A DNA stretch of 64,000 nt, from contig NZ_VDOR01000001.1 of NCBI RefSeq assembly GCF_007666205.1, positions 310,001 through 374,000 on the forward strand, given 5' to 3'. Shown here piece after piece: positions 26,095 to 34,246 of this stretch; within the stretch, counting starts at the first letter, position 1, and every line of letters begins with the position of its first letter. A program made the position numbers and the translations under genes. The notes beneath the pieces were generated by a model. That model made no database searches. It was given only the letters and a program-made list of their open reading frames with translations, and was not told where the DNA came from. The DNA comes from Kocuria palustris (GTDB lineage Bacteria > Actinomycetota > Actinomycetes > Actinomycetales > Micrococcaceae).

Positions 26095-27210
26095 TCAGCT
26101 CAGGATGACCGGGACGGCGCGGAAGCCGCCCATCGGGGGCTGCTCGGGCACGGCGTCCCCTGCGCGCTCGAGCGCACCGGCCGCCAGGAGGGCCCGGGTG
26201 AGCTCGCGCAGCTCGAGCCGGGCCAGCGGACGGCCCGGGCACGCGTGCCGACCGATGCCGTAGGTCAGGTTGTCCGCCGCATGGACGTGCGGATCGAGCG
26301 CGTCGGGATCCCCGAAGACCTGCGGATCCCGGTTGGCCCGGGCCCAGTCCAGGACGACGCGGCTGCCCTCGGGGATCGGGCAGCCCGCCAGCTCCGTGTC
26401 CCGGGCGGCGATCCGCCGGTTCGAGACGAACGGGTCCTCGACCCGCAGGAACTCCTCGAGGATCGCGTCGACCTCCGCATCCGAGGCCCCCTCGGCGATG
26501 CGGGCGGCGATCTCGGGATGCTCCAGCAGGAAGTGGGTCACCACGCCGACGCACTGCGCGATCGAGCTGAGGTCGCCGCCGGTCCAGTTGCGCAGGATCG
26601 AGACGATCTGCTCGTCCGTCAGGCGTCCTGCCGTGGTGTCGTGGATGAGCGCGTCGGTGACGTCGCGGGTGCCGTCGGAATCGCGCCGGGGCTCGATCAC
26701 CGAGGCGATCAGCTCGTCGAAGCGCCGCGCCACCGCGGCGGTGCGGGCCCGGTCGCCCGAGCGGGCGGCCTCCTGGTTGGAGCGCACCCACTCGACGAGC
26801 TCGTCGGCCATCGACGCGGGCCAGCCCAGCCACGCCGACTGCGCCGCGACCGCGAAGCGGTAGCCGAGATCCGAGACCGCGTCGAAGGCCTCACCGTGCG
26901 GCAGATCCGCGACGGCCTCCTCCGCCGCCCGGCGGCACCGCGGCTCGACGTCGGCCATGGCCTGCGGCGTGAAGTAGCGGTCGATCAGGGCGCGGTGCCG
27001 CGAGTGCTCGGCGCCGTCCAGGCCGTTGGGGATCTGCAGGTGGCGGGAGACGGCGCTGGAGAAGGTGCTGTCGTCCAGCGCCGCCTGCTGGACGGCCGCG
27101 TGGCCGTGGACGGTGAAGGAGCCGTCGTCGTGCTCGGTGATCGCCCGGGGGCTCTGCTCCCCGCGCGTCTCGGCGGCGGCTCCGGCGGGCTCATGCATCG
27201 GTGCGCTCAT
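26095..27210 (-). CDS. Cytochrome P450
   Basis: A 371-residue soluble bacterial-type P450. The haem loop is YGIGRHACPGRPLARLEL, with the axial Cys near residue 332. The K-helix ExxR is EFLR. The I-helix reads NWTGGDLSSIAQCVG, so the position of the usual oxygen-activating Thr is Leu. The length is slightly short for the family (about 400), with a brief N-terminus. No ferredoxin or reductase is adjacent. The start at 27210 has GGGAGG 6 bases upstream and overlaps the end of the DinB-like gene by 20 bases. Substrate unknown. Confidence 0.9.
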   Translation of the reverse strand: MSAPMHEPAGAAAETRGEQSPRAITEHDDGSFTVHGHAAVQQAALDDSTFSSAVSRHLQIPNGLDGAEHSRHRALIDRYFTPQAMADVEPRCRRAAEEAVADLPHGEAFDAVSDLGYRFAVAAQSAWLGWPASMADELVEWVRSNQEAARSGDRARTAAVARRFDELIASVIEPRRDSDGTRDVTDALIHDTTAGRLTDEQIVSILRNWTGGDLSSIAQCVGVVTHFLLEHPEIAARIAEGASDAEVDAILEEFLRVEDPFVSNRRIAARDTELAGCPIPEGSRVVLDWARANRDPQVFGDPDALDPHVHAADNLTYGIGRHACPGRPLARLELRELTRALLAAGALERAGDAVPEQPPMGGFRAVPVILS

Positions 27211-27820
27211 CCGCCGCCTCCCGGTTCTCGTCATGGGTCTGCTCGGCGGCCTCCGCGGCCGCCTCCTCGACCCCCGCCTGCGGCGCCTCGGCGCCGGCGT
27301 CCTGCAGGTGGTGGCGGACCTCGTGCAGGAGGTAGTCGATCAGGGCCGCGACCGTGAAGGCGCGGCCGTCGGCCCGCGAGCCGGTGCGCGCGAGCTGCCG
27401 CTCGTCGAGCCCGTCCAGCAGATCGGCGCCCAGATCGGCCGACTGCGCGTACTCGGCGGCGACCGCGGCGGGGTCCTGGGCCGCGTAGTCCGACTCGACG
27501 GCGACCTGCTCGCCGTCCCAGGAGCCGAACTGCGGATCGTCCTGATCCAGCAGCAGCCGGATGCGCTCGCGGAACAGGTCCACCACGTCGCGGGTGTGGG
27601 CCGCGTACTCCAGCGGGGACCAGACCTCGGGCGACGGGCGCTCGCGGACGTCGTCGCGGGAGATGACGCCCTGCCAGGAGGCCGCCGAGGCGCGCAGGGC
27701 CTCGGCCGGCGGCAGCTCGTGGCGGCCCGGGGCGAATCCGCAGGCCTCGCACGGCTCGTCGGTCACGAAGGCCCAGTCGACCTCGTCCGGGGGTGTGGGG
27801 GTGGTCCTGTGAGTGGTCAT
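27191..27820 (-). CDS. DinB-like (YfiT/DinB superfamily) protein
   Basis: A 209-residue protein of the DinB-like four-helix fold. Likely metal-binding histidines are in EYAAHTRDVVDLFRERI and DYLLHEVRHHLQDAG, spaced as in DinB/mycothiol-dependent maleylpyruvate isomerase-like proteins. A short CEACGF pair precedes the fold. Some members are thiol-dependent transferases using bacillithiol or mycothiol. The tail is rich in Ala and Glu. TACGGT ends 6 bases before the ATG with no ribosome site, so this is probably the promoter of a four-gene leftward unit with the P450. Confidence 0.75.
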   Translation of the reverse strand: MTTHRTTPTPPDEVDWAFVTDEPCEACGFAPGRHELPPAEALRASAASWQGVISRDDVRERPSPEVWSPLEYAAHTRDVVDLFRERIRLLLDQDDPQFGSWDGEQVAVESDYAAQDPAAVAAEYAQSADLGADLLDGLDERQLARTGSRADGRAFTVAALIDYLLHEVRHHLQDAGAEAPQAGVEEAAAEAAEQTHDENREAADERTDA

Positions 27821-28029
27821 GCCCCGACCGTAGGCACGTCCCGCGTCCGGACGCCACGGATTGCCGGAACGAGCACGGCCGGATCGGCCCCCTCCGCCCT
27901 CAGGCGCCGGTGGGCTGTCGCGGCCCGTCGGTAGCCTGGAGGCGGCCTGCGACGGGCCCGGAGCGCGAGCGCTCCGCCGCGTCCTCAGCCGCCCCGCCCG
28001 TGCGCATCCCCGGCAGAAGGAGAGACCCC

Positions 28030-29760
28030 GTGAGCATCCCGAGCCCCGACGCCCCGCCGCCGAATCCGGCCTGGAGCTCGCCCGACTGGTGGCGCCAGGC
28101 CGTGGTCTACCAGGTCTACCCGCGCAGCTTCCAGGACACGGACGGCGACGGCCTGGGCGACCTGCGCGGCGTGACGCGGCGCGCCGACCACCTGCGGGAC
28201 CTGGGCGTGGACGCGGTGTGGCTGAGCCCCTTCTACCCCTCGGAGCTGGCCGACGGCGGCTACGACGTCGCGGACCACCGGGCCGTCGACCCGCGCCTGG
28301 GCACGCTCGAGGACTTCGACGAGCTCGTCGAGGCCCTGCACGAGCGGCGGATCAAGGTGGTCGTGGACATCGTGCCCAACCACAGCTCCGATCGGCACGA
28401 GTGGTTCCAGCAGGCTCTGGCCGCCGGGCCGGGCAGCCCCGAGCGGGCCCGCTACATCTTCCGGGAGGGCCGCGGCGAGCACGGCGAGCTGCCGCCTGCC
28501 GACTGGACCTCCATGTTCGGCGGCCCGGCCTGGACCCGGGTCACGGAGCCCGACGGCACGCCGGGCCAGTGGTACCTGCACCTGTTCGCGCGCGAGCAGC
28601 CCGACTTCGACTGGTCCCACCCGGACGTGCACCAGGAGTTCCTGACCACGCTGCGCTTCTGGTCGGACCGCGGGGTGGACGGCTTCCGGGTCGACGTCGC
28701 CCACGGCCTGGCCAAGGACCTGGGGGATCGGCTGCCCGATCAGGCCGAGCTGCCGGACGAGTTCGTCAGCCACGGAGCCCACCCGTTCTGGGACCGCGAC
28801 GAGGTCCAGGACATCTACCGGGAATGGCGCGAGGTCCTCGACGAATACGATCCGCCGCGCTCGGCCGTGGCCGAGGCCTGGGTCCACCCCGACCGCCTGG
28901 CCCGCTACGCCAGCTCGGAGGGCCTCGGACAGGCGTTCAGCTTCGACCTGCTGGAGGTGCCCTTCGAGGCCGAGGAGTTCCGGCGAGCCATCCGCAAGAA
29001 CCTCTCGGAGGCCGCCCGGTCCGGGGCCTCGAGCACGTGGGTGCTCTCCAACCACGACGTCGTCCGCCATGCCACCCGCTACGGGCTGGACCGCGCGGCG
29101 CTGAAGGAGGTCATCGGGCAGCTGCCGCGCAACGCGGCCGGCGGGGAGGACCTCAAGGTCGCCGCCGAGCAGTGGCTGCTGCTCGCGGACGGCGAGCGCA
29201 TGCTGGACCGCGAGCTCGGGGAGCGCCGCGCCCGGGCGGCGGTCCTGCTGCTGCTGGCCCTGCCCGGCTCCGCCTATCTCTACCAGGGGGAGGAGCTCGG
29301 CCTGCACGAGGTCGTGGAGATCCCCGACGACCAGCGCCAGGACCCGTCCTTCTTCCGCAATCCCGGGGCGGACCGCGGCCGCGACGGGTGCCGCGTGCCC
29401 CTGCCGTGGGATGCGCACGAGCCGCACCTCGGCTTCGGCGGCCCGCCGCACCTGCCGCAGCCCGAGTGGTTCGCGCGGCGCGCTGCCGCCCAGGAGGCGC
29501 AGGACCCGGAGTCGTTCCTGAGCCTCTACCGGCGCGCTCTGAGCCTGCGCCGGCGGCTGCAGGGGGACGAGGTGCTCGAGTGGGGCGATCGCGACGACGG
29601 CGCCGTCGTGCATCTCGTGCGCCCCGGCGGCTGGGAGTCGGTGACGAACTTCGGCGCCGAGCCGGCCGAGCTGCCCGAGGGCGAGGTCCTGCTGGCCAGT
29701 CGCGAGCTCGAGGCCGGCCGCCTTCCGGGCGCGGCCACCGCCTGGCTGCGGCGGGGGTGA
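28030..29760 (+). CDS. GH13 alpha-glucosidase / oligo-1,6-glucosidase type
   Basis: A 576-residue cytoplasmic alpha-amylase-family enzyme. Family regions: WRQAVVYQVYPRSFQDTDGDGLGDLRG at the start, VDIVPNHSSDRHEWF (region I), GFRVDVAHGL with nucleophile Asp (region II), AVAEAWVHP with the acid Glu (region III) and LSNHDVVRH (region IV). It should cleave alpha-glucosidic bonds of imported oligosaccharides. The start is GTG at 28030, preceded by AGGAG. There is no signal peptide. No sugar transporter or regulator is adjacent, and it stands alone between the DinB-like promoter and a small isomerase. Confidence 0.9.
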   Translation: MSIPSPDAPPPNPAWSSPDWWRQAVVYQVYPRSFQDTDGDGLGDLRGVTRRADHLRDLGVDAVWLSPFYPSELADGGYDVADHRAVDPRLGTLEDFDELVEALHERRIKVVVDIVPNHSSDRHEWFQQALAAGPGSPERARYIFREGRGEHGELPPADWTSMFGGPAWTRVTEPDGTPGQWYLHLFAREQPDFDWSHPDVHQEFLTTLRFWSDRGVDGFRVDVAHGLAKDLGDRLPDQAELPDEFVSHGAHPFWDRDEVQDIYREWREVLDEYDPPRSAVAEAWVHPDRLARYASSEGLGQAFSFDLLEVPFEAEEFRRAIRKNLSEAARSGASSTWVLSNHDVVRHATRYGLDRAALKEVIGQLPRNAAGGEDLKVAAEQWLLLADGERMLDRELGERRARAAVLLLLALPGSAYLYQGEELGLHEVVEIPDDQRQDPSFFRNPGADRGRDGCRVPLPWDAHEPHLGFGGPPHLPQPEWFARRAAAQEAQDPESFLSLYRRALSLRRRLQGDEVLEWGDRDDGAVVHLVRPGGWESVTNFGAEPAELPEGEVLLASRELEAGRLPGAATAWLRRG

Positions 29761-29812
29761 GCCCTCCGCCGCAGCTCTGGCGCCGTCCGGGCCCCGGTGG
29801 CATGCTCAGCCC

Positions 29813-30175
29813 ATGCCGCATCTGATCATCGAGACCACCGTCGACATCGCCGCCCTGCCCGGCTTCGCGGCCCAGGAGCTGATCCGGGCGGGCATGGGCG
29901 CTCTGAAGGAGCTCGGCGAGTTCGACATGACCGCCGCCAAGGCGCGTGCGCGGGTCCTGGAGGACTACGCCGTGGACCACCCGCACGACGGCACCGGCTA
30001 CGTCGCCGTCCAGCTGCGGATCCTGCCCGGGCGCTCCGAGGAGCTGAGGGCCCGCACGTCGGAGGCGATCCTCGAGGCCGTGGCGGGAGCCGTCCCGCAG
30101 GGGGCCGCGGGCACCGTCTCCGTGGAGATCGTGGAGATGGTGCGGGAGACCTACGTCAAGAAGCGGCTGGGCTGA
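29813..30175 (+). CDS. 5-carboxymethyl-2-hydroxymuconate isomerase-like tautomerase
   Basis: A 120-residue member of the tautomerase superfamily (CHMI type). It begins MPHLIIE, giving the N-terminal Pro that is catalytic after Met removal. The pattern VAVQLRILPGRSEELRARTSEAILEAV matches the family's core. The known enzyme acts in homoprotocatechuate degradation, but no pathway neighbours are here, so the substrate is open. The message may be leaderless; CATGCT ends 6 bases before the ATG. Confidence 0.75.
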   Translation: MPHLIIETTVDIAALPGFAAQELIRAGMGALKELGEFDMTAAKARARVLEDYAVDHPHDGTGYVAVQLRILPGRSEELRARTSEAILEAVAGAVPQGAAGTVSVEIVEMVRETYVKKRLG

Positions 30176-30246
30176 GCCCTTCGAGGATCGGGCTCCGCCC
30201 GCCCGGCCGGTCGGGGGGAGCCGTCGCCGGCGCGTAGGGTGCTCGG

Positions 30247-31734
30247 GTGATGACCAACCCCCCGGAGGCACCTGTGGATCAGCGCCGCTCTGCCCTGTAC
30301 ATCGACTTCGACAACTTCTTCGGCGGCCTCCTGCGCTCCGACCCGCAGGCCGCCGTGCGCATCGCCGAGCGACCGCAGGTGTGGATCGAGGGGCTGACCA
30401 ATCCGGAGGGCGCTCCCTCGCGCCGGTGGCTGCAGCTGCGCTGCTATCTCAACCCGGGCGGCAGCGTCCCCCACCCCACCGAGCCGGGGCAGCGGATCCG
30501 CTTCGACGCGTTCCGTCCGTACTTCACGCAGGCCGGCGTGGAGGTCGTGGACTGCCCGGCGCTGACCAAGCAGGCCAAGAACGGCGCCGACATCCGCATC
30601 GTCGTCGACGTCATGGCCTCGCTGAACCAGGGTGCCCTCTTCGAGGAGTTCGTGCTGGCCTCCTCCGACTCGGACTTCACCCCGCTCCTGCAGGTCCTGC
30701 GCGCCGCGGATCTGCGCACCTGCGTGATCGCCACCGGCTCGACCGCCATCGCCTACGAGGCCCTGGCCGACGAGTACCTCGACGAGCAGAGCATCTTCGA
30801 TCTGCTGGCGGCCACGGAGGGCGCCGAGCAGGCCGAGGAGGAGGCCGACGCCGCCGACTCCGAGCCGGCCGATGACGAGGAGGAGGACTGGGAGGACGAC
30901 GATCCCGCCGTCGTCGAGGACTCCGACGACTACGACGACGACGAGATCGACGAGTTCGACGACGAGGACGACGAGCCGCGTCTGCGCCCGGAGCGCGGCA
31001 CGCGGCGGGGCCGCTCGCCGGAGGGGCCGCAGGACGCCGACTGGGAGGACTTCCGCTCCTTCGTGACCCGGGCCTACCGGCGCTCGACGACGCCGCTGAC
31101 CTACACGCATCTGTCCCGCGTGGCCCTGGACGAGCTCGGGGACGGCCTCAAGTCCAGTCGGTGGTTCGGAGCCGGCTCGTTCAAGAAGGCCCTCGAGAAG
31201 GTCGGCCTGCCCCACGCGCGCTTCGACGACCGCTGCGTCTGGGACGACACCCGGCACAAGGCGCCGAAGGCCGGCTCGGGATCCTCGTCCGGCTCGCGCG
31301 GCGGGGGCCAGGAGACCGCGAGCTCGACGCTGGAGGCCAAGGCGCAGCACCAGGTGCGCGTCCCGGAGCCCGTGGGGCGGTTCTGCACGGTGGCCAAGGC
31401 GCCTCGGCTGTCGCGCAAGCAGTGGAACGCCGTGTTCACGGTGCTCGAGGAGTACTCGCGCACGGCGGAGAGCTTCAGCCTCTCCGAGGCCACCACGTGG
31501 TGCCAGCAGCGCGCCAAGCAGCTCGGCCACCACCAGATCTCGCGCGAGGACCTGCTCTACGCCATCCGCGGGTGCACGGATGCCGGCATCGACCTGGCCG
31601 GCGACGATCAGCCGAGCAGGGACGTGATGCGCAGCGCGGTGCACGCCTCCATCGTGGAGCAGGCCCGCCGCGTGGGATTCAACGCCAGCGCCAAGGACAC
31701 GCGTGCGCTCGCGGACTGGATCGGCCTGGACTGA
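30247..31734 (+). CDS. NYN-domain (LabA/DUF88-type) protein with LOTUS/OST-HTH-like C-terminus
   Basis: A 495-residue protein in three parts. Residues 15-190 form an NYN (PIN-like nuclease) domain with the acidic sites LYIDFDNFF, DIRIVVDVMASL and ASSDSDFTPLLQVLR. Residues 195-250 are an extremely acidic linker, mostly Asp and Glu. Residues about 265-335 (FRSFVTRAYRRSTTPLTYTHLSRVALDEL ... WFGAGSFKKALEKVGL) look like an OST-HTH/LOTUS RNA-binding domain, and a second helical domain closes the protein. NYN-LOTUS proteins are thought to act on RNA. GTG at 30247 directly precedes ATG 30250; TAGGGT ends 6 bases upstream without a ribosome site. Confidence 0.8.
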   Translation: MMTNPPEAPVDQRRSALYIDFDNFFGGLLRSDPQAAVRIAERPQVWIEGLTNPEGAPSRRWLQLRCYLNPGGSVPHPTEPGQRIRFDAFRPYFTQAGVEVVDCPALTKQAKNGADIRIVVDVMASLNQGALFEEFVLASSDSDFTPLLQVLRAADLRTCVIATGSTAIAYEALADEYLDEQSIFDLLAATEGAEQAEEEADAADSEPADDEEEDWEDDDPAVVEDSDDYDDDEIDEFDDEDDEPRLRPERGTRRGRSPEGPQDADWEDFRSFVTRAYRRSTTPLTYTHLSRVALDELGDGLKSSRWFGAGSFKKALEKVGLPHARFDDRCVWDDTRHKAPKAGSGSSSGSRGGGQETASSTLEAKAQHQVRVPEPVGRFCTVAKAPRLSRKQWNAVFTVLEEYSRTAESFSLSEATTWCQQRAKQLGHHQISREDLLYAIRGCTDAGIDLAGDDQPSRDVMRSAVHASIVEQARRVGFNASAKDTRALADWIGLD

Positions 31735-31808
31735 GGGGCCCCGCCGCGCGGGGCGGCGAGGCCGGGCCGGTGCTGCGCGATCGCGGAAGTCGGATCACCA
31801 CGGCCGGA

Positions 31809-32144
31809 TCACCACAGCCCGGTGCGGCCGAGGATCGGCAGGAGGACCACGAGCAGCGCGCCCGCGGCGGTGACGCCCAGCAGCACGCGCAGCGCGACCC
31901 GGTCCTTGGGCAGGGAGCTGCGCAGCGGCGGGTTCACGAGCAGGCCCGCGCCGGCGCCGAAGGCCAGCACGCAGGCCAGGAGCAGCAGCAGGTTCGCCGC
32001 AGGGCTCACCGCCGCGCCGATCCCGCAGGCCACGGCCGCCGCGAAGGCGATCGCGGCGGCTCCCGGCCGGGAGCGCGAGGCTCCCTGGCGGTCCGCTTCG
32101 CTCGCCCGTCCGCTCCGGTCGGCATTCATCGATGTGGAATCCAT
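31809..32144 (-). CDS. Small three-helix membrane protein, unknown
   Basis: A 111-residue protein. A polar, Arg/Ser-rich N-terminus of about 30 residues is followed by hydrophobic segments AAAIAFAAAVACGIGAAV, ANLLLLLACVLAFGAGAGLLV and LRVLLGVTAAGALLVVLLPIL. I do not recognise a family. GAAGGAG before the ATG at 32144 fixes the start. It begins 20 bases after the DUF4287-like gene and is probably co-transcribed with it. Confidence 0.55.
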   Translation of the reverse strand: MDSTSMNADRSGRASEADRQGASRSRPGAAAIAFAAAVACGIGAAVSPAANLLLLLACVLAFGAGAGLLVNPPLRSSLPKDRVALRVLLGVTAAGALLVVLLPILGRTGLW

Positions 32145-32164
32145 GCGGTGCTCCTTCCCAGTGG

Positions 32165-32734
32165 TCACAGCGTCTTGAGCAGCTCCTTCCAGGCGGCGCG
32201 CCTGCGCTCGACCTCCTCGGAGCTGCTGAGCTTGGTGTGCGTGGCGCTCAGCACGGCCTTCTCCGGTCCCTTGGCCTCGGCGGAGACCGCTGCGCGCGAG
32301 CCGTCCGCCAGGCCGATGCGCCAGTGGCGGCGCTTCTCGGTGCCGGTCGTCCGGGGGCCGTCGACGATCTGCGTGCCGTCGATCTCCGTGAGGTCCTCGG
32401 CCGCCGACTGCCAGCGGCGGAAGGCGTCGTCCATCGACCCGGGCAGCGTGCGGGTGGCCGAGACCTGGAACGAGCCGTCGTGGGCCTGGCCCTTCACCCG
32501 TCGGCCGGTGTGCTGCTCATAGGCCACGGCGACCGACTGGGCCCACCACTCCGGGTTCTCCACGTCGCCCCCCATGGCCGCCAGGGCGATCTCGGCGATC
32601 CCCGAGTGACCTGCGTCGGCGGCGCCGCCGTCCTCCAGGGTCCGCACCCACCGGTGCCACGGGAGGCCGGTGGCCCTCTCGATGACGGCCGCCTTCTCCG
32701 GACCGGAGCCCTGTCCCGCGTCACGAACTGTCAT
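32165..32734 (-). CDS. DUF4287-like protein
   Basis: A 189-residue soluble protein. The N-terminal part, with ATGLPWHRWVRTLED, HSGIAEIAL and NPEWWAQSVAVAYEQHTGRRVKGQ, follows the DUF4287 pattern of actinobacterial proteins with unknown function. The C-terminal half (FQVSATRTLPGSMDDAFRRW ... VLSATHTKLSSSEEVERRRAAWKELL) resembles an SRPBCC/AHSA1-like fold, a pairing often seen with DUF4287. TAGCCT ends 6 bases before the ATG and there is no ribosome site, so leaderless translation is likely. Confidence 0.65.
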   Translation of the reverse strand: MTVRDAGQGSGPEKAAVIERATGLPWHRWVRTLEDGGAADAGHSGIAEIALAAMGGDVENPEWWAQSVAVAYEQHTGRRVKGQAHDGSFQVSATRTLPGSMDDAFRRWQSAAEDLTEIDGTQIVDGPRTTGTEKRRHWRIGLADGSRAAVSAEAKGPEKAVLSATHTKLSSSEEVERRRAAWKELLKTL

Positions 32735-33018
32735 GTATCCAGGCTAGTCACGGGCCCGGGCCCCGCGACAGAGGGGGTACGTCCAGCTCTGTGATGCGTC
32801 TCTCGGTAAATGCTCAGCAAACTGCTGGATCACCTTGAGGCGATTCTCAAGGAAAGTTGATGCACAGGCATTCCATCCACGCATAGGGTTGACGATAGGC
32901 AAGCAGCCTCCAGATCTGTTCCTGGGCGTCCGACGATGGGCGCCCGTCGATCTGGGACCTGTCTCGGGCCCACAGCCCGGGGCAGGTACGTGCATGACAC
33001 TTGAGTAAGGAGCACGGC

Positions 33019-33951
33019 ATGGCCAAGAACATCAGCATCGAGGACCTCCAGCGCAGCACCGTCTTCGACCAGGACGGCGACAAGGTCGGCAAGGTCGGCC
33101 AGGTCTACCTGGACGACGCCACGGGCCAGCCGAACTGGGTCACGGTGAACACCGGCCTGTTCGGCGGCAACGAGACCTTCATCCCGCTGGACGAGGCCAC
33201 CCAGGACGGCGACGACCTGCGCGTGCCCTACACCAAGGCGTTCATCAAGGACGCCCCGAACCTCGACGCCGACTCCCACGTGGACGAGCGCGAGGAGGAG
33301 GAGCTCTACCGCTACTACGGCCTCCAGGGCGGCGGCAACGACCGCGTCCGCGACGGCCGCGACCAGGCCGGTCGCAGCGAGACCGGCAACGCCGGTGTCG
33401 CAGGCACCGCAGGCACCGCGGCGGGTGCCGCCGGGGTCGCCGGCGCCGCCGATCGCCGTGGCGACCGCCGCGACGATCACCTGGACGCCGACGCGCAGCG
33501 CCGCGGCGATGCCCGCGACGGCGACGCCCGTCACCGCGACGGCGCCGCCGCAGGTGTCGCCGGCGATGACAACTCCGTGGTCCGCCACGAGGAGGAGGTC
33601 AACGTCGGCACCGAGCGCGTCCAGACCGGCCGTGCCCGCCTGCGCAAGCACATCGTGCACGACACCGAGACCGTGACGGTCCCCGTCGAGCGCGAGGAGG
33701 TCGAGCTCGTCCGCGAGCCGGTCGCCCCCGGCGAGGAGGGCGGCACCCTGTCCGACGAGGACGTCGAGGTGACCCTCTCCGAGGAGCGCCCGGTCGTCGA
33801 GAAGGACGTCGTCGCCAAGGAGCGCATCGGCCTGGACAAGAACGTCGTCCGCGACCAGGAGCGCGTCCAGACCGACGTGGCCCGCGAGGAGGTCGAGGTC
33901 GAGCGCGACGCCGACGCCCGCGGCACCGATGGTCGCAACGACCGTCGCTGA
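33019..33951 (+). CDS. PRC-barrel and DUF2382 stress protein (YsnF/AvaK-like)
   Basis: A 310-residue soluble protein. Residues 5-95 form a PRC-barrel (LQRSTVFDQDGDKVGKVGQVYLDDATGQPNWVTV). Residues 105-195 are a low-complexity Gly/Ala then Asp/Arg-rich linker. Residues 195-305 match DUF2382 (VVRHEEEVNVGTERVQTGRARLRKHIV, then VPVEREEVELVREPV), a domain common in stress-induced proteins. AAGGAG 6 bases before ATG 33019 fixes the start. The 284-base region upstream is less GC-rich and probably holds a stress promoter, but I could not assign boxes with confidence. A strong hairpin terminator follows. Confidence 0.88.
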   Translation: MAKNISIEDLQRSTVFDQDGDKVGKVGQVYLDDATGQPNWVTVNTGLFGGNETFIPLDEATQDGDDLRVPYTKAFIKDAPNLDADSHVDEREEEELYRYYGLQGGGNDRVRDGRDQAGRSETGNAGVAGTAGTAAGAAGVAGAADRRGDRRDDHLDADAQRRGDARDGDARHRDGAAAGVAGDDNSVVRHEEEVNVGTERVQTGRARLRKHIVHDTETVTVPVEREEVELVREPVAPGEEGGTLSDEDVEVTLSEERPVVEKDVVAKERIGLDKNVVRDQERVQTDVAREEVEVERDADARGTDGRNDRR

Positions 33952-34017
33952 GACGGCTCGGGTCGGCTGAGCTGACCGTCGCCGGCCGCGTGTCCCTCCA
34001 GTCGCGCGGCTGAGCAG

Positions 34018-34058
34018 AAGGGGCGCTTCGCACCAATGGGTGGGCGGAGCGCCCCTTT
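34018..34058. terminator. Intrinsic terminator after the PRC/DUF2382 gene
   Basis: A perfect 10-bp stem (AAGGGGCGCT pairing with AGCGCCCCTT) with a 20-base loop, followed by TTT. It is symmetrical enough to serve the leftward permease gene too. The remaining bases to 34246 show no gene. Confidence 0.7.
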
Positions 34059-34246
34059 CGCATGCCCGGGCTCGCGTGCACGGGCTCGGGTCCGGTCCGG
34101 GCCCGGACATCAGCCGGGCAGGGGGGGCGCCTCGCCCTGCCGCCGAGCGGGGCCGGCGGCGTCGCCGGCGAAGCGCACCGAGGCTCGCGGGCGCATGACG
34201 CCGCCCGGTCGACCCCGCGTCGGGCCCGACCGGACGGCTGCAGGTC

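Noticed and set aside
30829-30977. Repetitive GAC/GAG triplets resembling a simple repeat or CRISPR-like array
   Set aside because: The stretch is in frame and encodes the acidic linker of the NYN protein. There is no repeat-spacer structure.
32889-32917. TTGACG with AGATCT as promoter of the PRC/DUF2382 gene
   Set aside because: The spacing is right but the -10 is poor and lies about 100 bases from the start; no other support.
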